A stretch of 64,000 bases of DNA from an uncultured Chloroflexota bacterium (GTDB taxonomy: Bacteria > Chloroflexota > UBA11872 > UBA12225). Both the position numbers and the translations under genes were made by a program. This document shows, one piece after another, positions 61,052 to 64,000 of this stretch. A model generated the notes under the pieces. It was not told where the DNA came from, did no database searches, and worked only from the letters and a program-made list of their open reading frames with translations. Within the stretch, counting starts at the first letter, position 1, and each line of letters starts with the position of its first letter. Location of the stretch: the NCBI GenBank assembly GCA_902805635.1, contig CADCTC010000018.1, positions 1 to 64,000 on the forward strand. The letters are read 5' to 3'.

Positions 61052-62992
61052 ATGAGGGCTGCTACTGGTTCGACGGCGATACCGCCTTCGGCGGGCGCGC
61101 GCCACGGACCCCTGCCGGCGACGGGGGCGGCACTTCGCCATCCGGGCCTGGCGGCGTGGGTGGAGGAGCTGGCGGCGCTCTGCCGGCCCGAGCGCGTGCA
61201 CGTGTGCGACGGATCGCAAGCGGAGTTCGACCGCCTCTGCGCCGAGATGGTGGCGGGGGGCACGCTGATCCCGCTCAACCCGGCGCTGCGGCCCAACAGC
61301 TTCCTGGCCCGCTCCGATCCCGGCGACGTGGCGCGCGTGGAGGACCGCACGTTCATTTGCTCGCGCAGTCCGCAGGACGCTGGCCCCACCAACAACTGGG
61401 TGGACGCGCGCGAGATGCATCAGACGCTCGACCGGCTGTTCACCGGCTGCATGGCGGGGCGCACGCTGTACGTCGTGCCGTTCAGCATGGGGCCCATCGG
61501 CTCGCCCATCGCCGTGATTGGCGTGGAGATCACCGACAGTCCCTACGTGGCCGCGAGCATGCGCATCATGACCAGGATGGGTCAGCGCGTGCTGGAGGCG
61601 CTGGAGGCGCTGGGCGACGACGCGGTGTTCGTGCCGTGCGTGCACTCGGTGGGGATGCCGCTGGCGCCCGGCCAGGCGGACGTGCCGTGGCCCTGCAATG
61701 CCGAGCACAAGTACATCGTCCATTTTCCGGAGGAGCGCTCCATCTGGTCGTTCGGCAGCGGCTACGGCGGCAACGCGCTGTTGGGCAAGAAGTGCCTGGC
61801 CCTGCGCATCGCCAGCATCGCGGCGCGAGACGAGGGCTGGCTGGCCGAGCACATGCTGATCATGGGCGTGGAGAGCCCGGAGGGCGAGAAGACGTACCTC
61901 GCGGCCGCGTTCCCGTCGGCGTGCGGCAAGACCAACCTGGCCATGCTCATCCCCCCAGATGAGCTGACCGGGTGGAAGGTCACCACCATCGGGGACGACA
62001 TCGCCTGGATCAGGCGCGGCGCGGACGGGCGGGTCTACGCCGTCAATCCGGAGGCCGGGCTGTTCGGCGTGGCGCCGGACACCAGCGAGCGCACCAACCC
62101 GAACGCGATGGCCGCGCTGCGCGGCGACTGCCTGTTCACCAACGTGGCCATGACGCCGGAGGGCGACGTGTGGTGGGAAGGTATGACCGAGACGCCGCCG
62201 GCGCGGCTGATCGACTGGCAAGGGCAGGAGTGGACGCCCGGCTGTGGCCGGCCGGCGGCGCACCCGAACGCGCGCTTCACGGCGCCCCTTCAGCAGGTGC
62301 CGTCGCTCGACCCGGCGTGGGACGACCCGCGCGGGGTGCCGCTCAAGGCGTTCGTCTTCGGCGGGCGGCGCAGCGGCGTCCAGCCGCTGGTGTACCAGGC
62401 GTTCAACTGGGCGTATGGGGTGTACCTGGCGGCAACCATGGCGTCCGAGACGACCGCGGCGGCCACGGGGCAGGTGGGGCAGGTGCGCCGCGATCCGTTC
62501 GCGATGCTGCCGTTCTGCGGCTACCACATGGGCGACCACTTTAATCACTGGCTGCAGTTCGGTCGCGAGACCCCCGAGCCGCCGCGCATCTTCAGCGTGA
62601 ACTGGTTCCGGCGCGACGCGGATGGCAGGTTCCTGTGGCCTGGCTTCCGGCAGAACATGCGCGTGCTGCAATGGATCGTGCAGCGCGCGCAGGGCCGCGC
62701 CGTCGGCATCGAGAGCCCGCTGGGCTGGATGCCGCGCCACGAGGACCTGGACTGGCGCGGACTGGACGTCACCCCGGAACGGTTCCACGACCTGATGGCG
62801 GTGGACCGCGGCGCGTGGATGGAGGAGATCAACGCGCATGACGCGCTGTTTGGCCGGCTCTACGACCGCCTGCCCAAGGAGCTGCTGTTCATCCGCGAGC
62901 TGATCCTGTCCAGCCTGTGGCGCGCGCCGGCACGCTGGAGCCTGCGCCTGCCGCGCCGCCCTGGTGGCGTACCCGCGGCTGCCAACGAGTAG
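61052..62992 (+). CDS. pckG: GTP-dependent phosphoenolpyruvate carboxykinase
   Basis: The GTP type of PEP carboxykinase, 646 residues from ATG 61052 (GTG 61034 is also in frame). It converts oxaloacetate and GTP to PEP, CO2 and GDP, the first step of gluconeogenesis. Motifs seen are [16 protein letters not shown] (P-loop with the active Cys), [13 protein letters not shown] (metal-binding), PMSGPIGS-like region [10 protein letters not shown], and [11 protein letters not shown]. All are complete. The 817-codon minus-strand ORF over it is a shadow. Divergent from the MR-type gene at 60828. Confidence 0.96.
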   Translation: MRAATGSTAIPPSAGARHGPLPATGAALRHPGLAAWVEELAALCRPERVHVCDGSQAEFDRLCAEMVAGGTLIPLNPALRPNSFLARSDPGDVARVEDRTFICSRSPQDAGPTNNWVDAREMHQTLDRLFTGCMAGRTLYVVPFSMGPIGSPIAVIGVEITDSPYVAASMRIMTRMGQRVLEALEALGDDAVFVPCVHSVGMPLAPGQADVPWPCNAEHKYIVHFPEERSIWSFGSGYGGNALLGKKCLALRIASIAARDEGWLAEHMLIMGVESPEGEKTYLAAAFPSACGKTNLAMLIPPDELTGWKVTTIGDDIAWIRRGADGRVYAVNPEAGLFGVAPDTSERTNPNAMAALRGDCLFTNVAMTPEGDVWWEGMTETPPARLIDWQGQEWTPGCGRPAAHPNARFTAPLQQVPSLDPAWDDPRGVPLKAFVFGGRRSGVQPLVYQAFNWAYGVYLAATMASETTAAATGQVGQVRRDPFAMLPFCGYHMGDHFNHWLQFGRETPEPPRIFSVNWFRRDADGRFLWPGFRQNMRVLQWIVQRAQGRAVGIESPLGWMPRHEDLDWRGLDVTPERFHDLMAVDRGAWMEEINAHDALFGRLYDRLPKELLFIRELILSSLWRAPARWSLRLPRRPGGVPAAANE

Positions 62993-63018
62993 TGGCCGGC
63001 GCAAATCCGCCCGGCCGC

Positions 63019-64000
63019 TTAGCCGGCGAGGCGCTCGACGGCTTCTTCGTCGAGCGCCACTCCCAGCCCAGGACCGTCGGGCACCTGGATGTAGCCGCCT
63101 TCCGGCAGCAGCGGTGTCTTGAGGATGCCGCTGCGCTGGCGGCTGGCGACGACGTTGAACTCCTGGGCGTAGCGGCAGTTCGGGGTGCTGGCCCAGAAGT
63201 GTAGATGCGCCGCCAGGCCGACGCTGACCGTGGTGGTGTGGGTGGTGACGTACTTCCCAAACGCGTCGGCCAGTGAGGCGATCTTCTTGCCTTCCGAGAG
63301 GCCGCCGCACTTGGTGACATCCGGCTGCAGGATGTCCGCGGCGCCCTTGGTCAGGATGTCCTTGAAGTCGTAGCGCGTGTGCTGCTGCTCTCCCACGGCG
63401 ACGGGGATATCCAGCGCGGCGGCCACCTCGGCCATGCCGTCCAGATCGGTGTAGGGGATGGGCTCCTCATAGTGGAAGACGCCGTACCGCTCCAGCATCC
63501 GGCCGACCTTGATGGCGGTGTGGACGCTATACCCGGAGTTCGCGTCCACCAGGAGCTCGGCCCTGGGCCCGATCGCCGCGCGCACCGCGGCCACCAGCGA
63601 CTCGTCCTGCGACACGTCCTTGGCGTCGAAGCCGTAGCGCTCGCCGATCTTGATCTTGACGCCGGAGAAGCCGCCTTGCATCGCCTCGGCGGCGCGGCGG
63701 GCGTACTCTTCGTCGTCGAGGTCACGGCTCATGTAGCTGGCGTAGACGCGCACGCGGTCGCGGTACTTGCCCCCCAGCAGCTGGTAGACGGGGATGCCCA
63801 GCGCCTTGCCGGCCAGGTCGTGCAGCGCCTGGTCCACGCCGGAGATGGCGATGCTGGTCCCCTGGCCCCTGGTCTTGTACGTGGTGACGTACATCTTTTC
63901 CCAGCAGCCCTCCAGGTTGCGGGCGTCCATGCCCACCAGGAGCGGCTTGAGCTGCGTCTCCACGGCCACCTTGGTGACATCCGGGTGCATCGGGCTGGCC
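63019..64000 (-). CDS. Enolase-superfamily acid-sugar dehydratase/racemase (MR-type), 5' end beyond window
   Basis: At least 327 residues of a mandelate racemase-type enzyme; the frame is open through ASP to the right edge, so the true start is outside. The base motif is GVKIKIGER (KxK). Metal ligands are in LLVDANSGYS, HYEEPIPYTD and VAVGEQQHT. The Asp-His dyad is in DILQPDVTKCGG and TTHTTTVS. LLGGKYRDRVRVYASY is typical of the start of the barrel. It is a sugar-acid or mandelate-like dehydratase/racemase; substrate unknown. Confidence 0.9.
   Translation of the reverse strand, partial: ASPMHPDVTKVAVETQLKPLLVGMDARNLEGCWEKMYVTTYKTRGQGTSIAISGVDQALHDLAGKALGIPVYQLLGGKYRDRVRVYASYMSRDLDDEEYARRAAEAMQGGFSGVKIKIGERYGFDAKDVSQDESLVAAVRAAIGPRAELLVDANSGYSVHTAIKVGRMLERYGVFHYEEPIPYTDLDGMAEVAAALDIPVAVGEQQHTRYDFKDILTKGAADILQPDVTKCGGLSEGKKIASLADAFGKYVTTHTTTVSVGLAAHLHFWASTPNCRYAQEFNVVASRQRSGILKTPLLPEGGYIQVPDGPGLGVALDEEAVERLAG

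Noticed and set aside
60857-63310. 817-codon minus-strand ORF over pckG
   Set aside because: It is antisense to the complete PEP carboxykinase gene; its translation is Arg/His/Ala-rich with no domain.

Overview
The window is high-GC bacterial chromosomal DNA with densely packed genes and no rRNA, tRNA, CRISPR array, insertion sequence or phage gene that I could recognise. The gene content fits a heterotrophic member of the Chloroflexota (Thermomicrobia-like or related) better than other phyla. It has Tat/lipobox sugar-binding lipoproteins, many sugar-acid enzymes, GTP-type PEP carboxykinase, GAF-rich sensor kinases and NHL-repeat secreted proteins. This taxonomic call is an inference from gene content, not a measurement.

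Layout. 1-3156 (-): a large multi-GAF histidine kinase cut by the left edge. 3.4-9.7 kb: a broken small ORF, an orphan sugar-binding lipoprotein, an MFS transporter, a divergent pair of UxuA-type sugar-acid dehydratases and an aldo/keto reductase. 9.8-18.7 kb: a 37-aa membrane peptide, a MutY-like fragment, an SGNH hydrolase, an NAD-epimerase, two Gfo/Idh/MocA oxidoreductases, a third UxuA-like protein, a HIT hydrolase and a lipoprotein alpha/beta hydrolase. 19-24.7 kb: an APH-family pseudogene, a rhomboid protease, an enolase-superfamily enzyme, another aldo/keto reductase and an EamA exporter. 24.9-27.8 kb: a two-component cluster (receiver-only protein, NarL-type regulator, CHASE kinase). 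27.8-30.0 kb: an HxlR regulator divergent from yceI and a CatE-like dioxygenase. 30.2-36.9 kb: clpP, an epimerase, two tandem ABC exporters (the second frameshifted in its P-loop) and a small secreted protein. 36.9-49.7 kb (all -): amidohydrolase, NHL protein, DUF3500 protein, HxlR pair, UxaA-type dehydratase, Ogt and AdaA-AlkA DNA repair genes, sarcosine-type oxidase, DUF3566-like membrane protein, zinc alcohol dehydrogenase and a DRE-TIM lyase. 50.3-52.7 kb: a second sugar-binding lipoprotein coupled to an alginate-lyase-like enzyme. 52.8-64 kb: an ATP-grasp-like protein, SDR enzymes, a LysM protein, a TetR regulator divergent from a truncated TIGR01777 epimerase, two more enolase-superfamily enzymes and pckG.

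How the genes work together. The dominant theme is uptake and breakdown of uronates, aldonates and related sugar acids: two solute-binding lipoproteins, an alginate-lyase-like enzyme, three UxuA-like and one UxaA-like dehydratases, three enolase-superfamily dehydratases/racemases, two Gfo/Idh/MocA enzymes, two aldo/keto reductases, a zinc polyol-type dehydrogenase and PEP carboxykinase. They are dispersed on both strands rather than forming one operon. A second theme is stress defence: HxlR/YceI/CatE against electrophiles, and AdaA-AlkA plus Ogt against alkylation.

The most interesting signals are: the three UxuA paralogues with drifting metal-site residues; the HxlR-yceI-catE module with a readable promoter and dyad; 10-bp-period tandem repeats (TGTGTCC) in two distant intergenic regions; a Pho-box-like repeat before a small secreted protein; paired hairpins between the two alkylation-repair genes; and a cluster of gene lesions that could be real decay or assembly errors.
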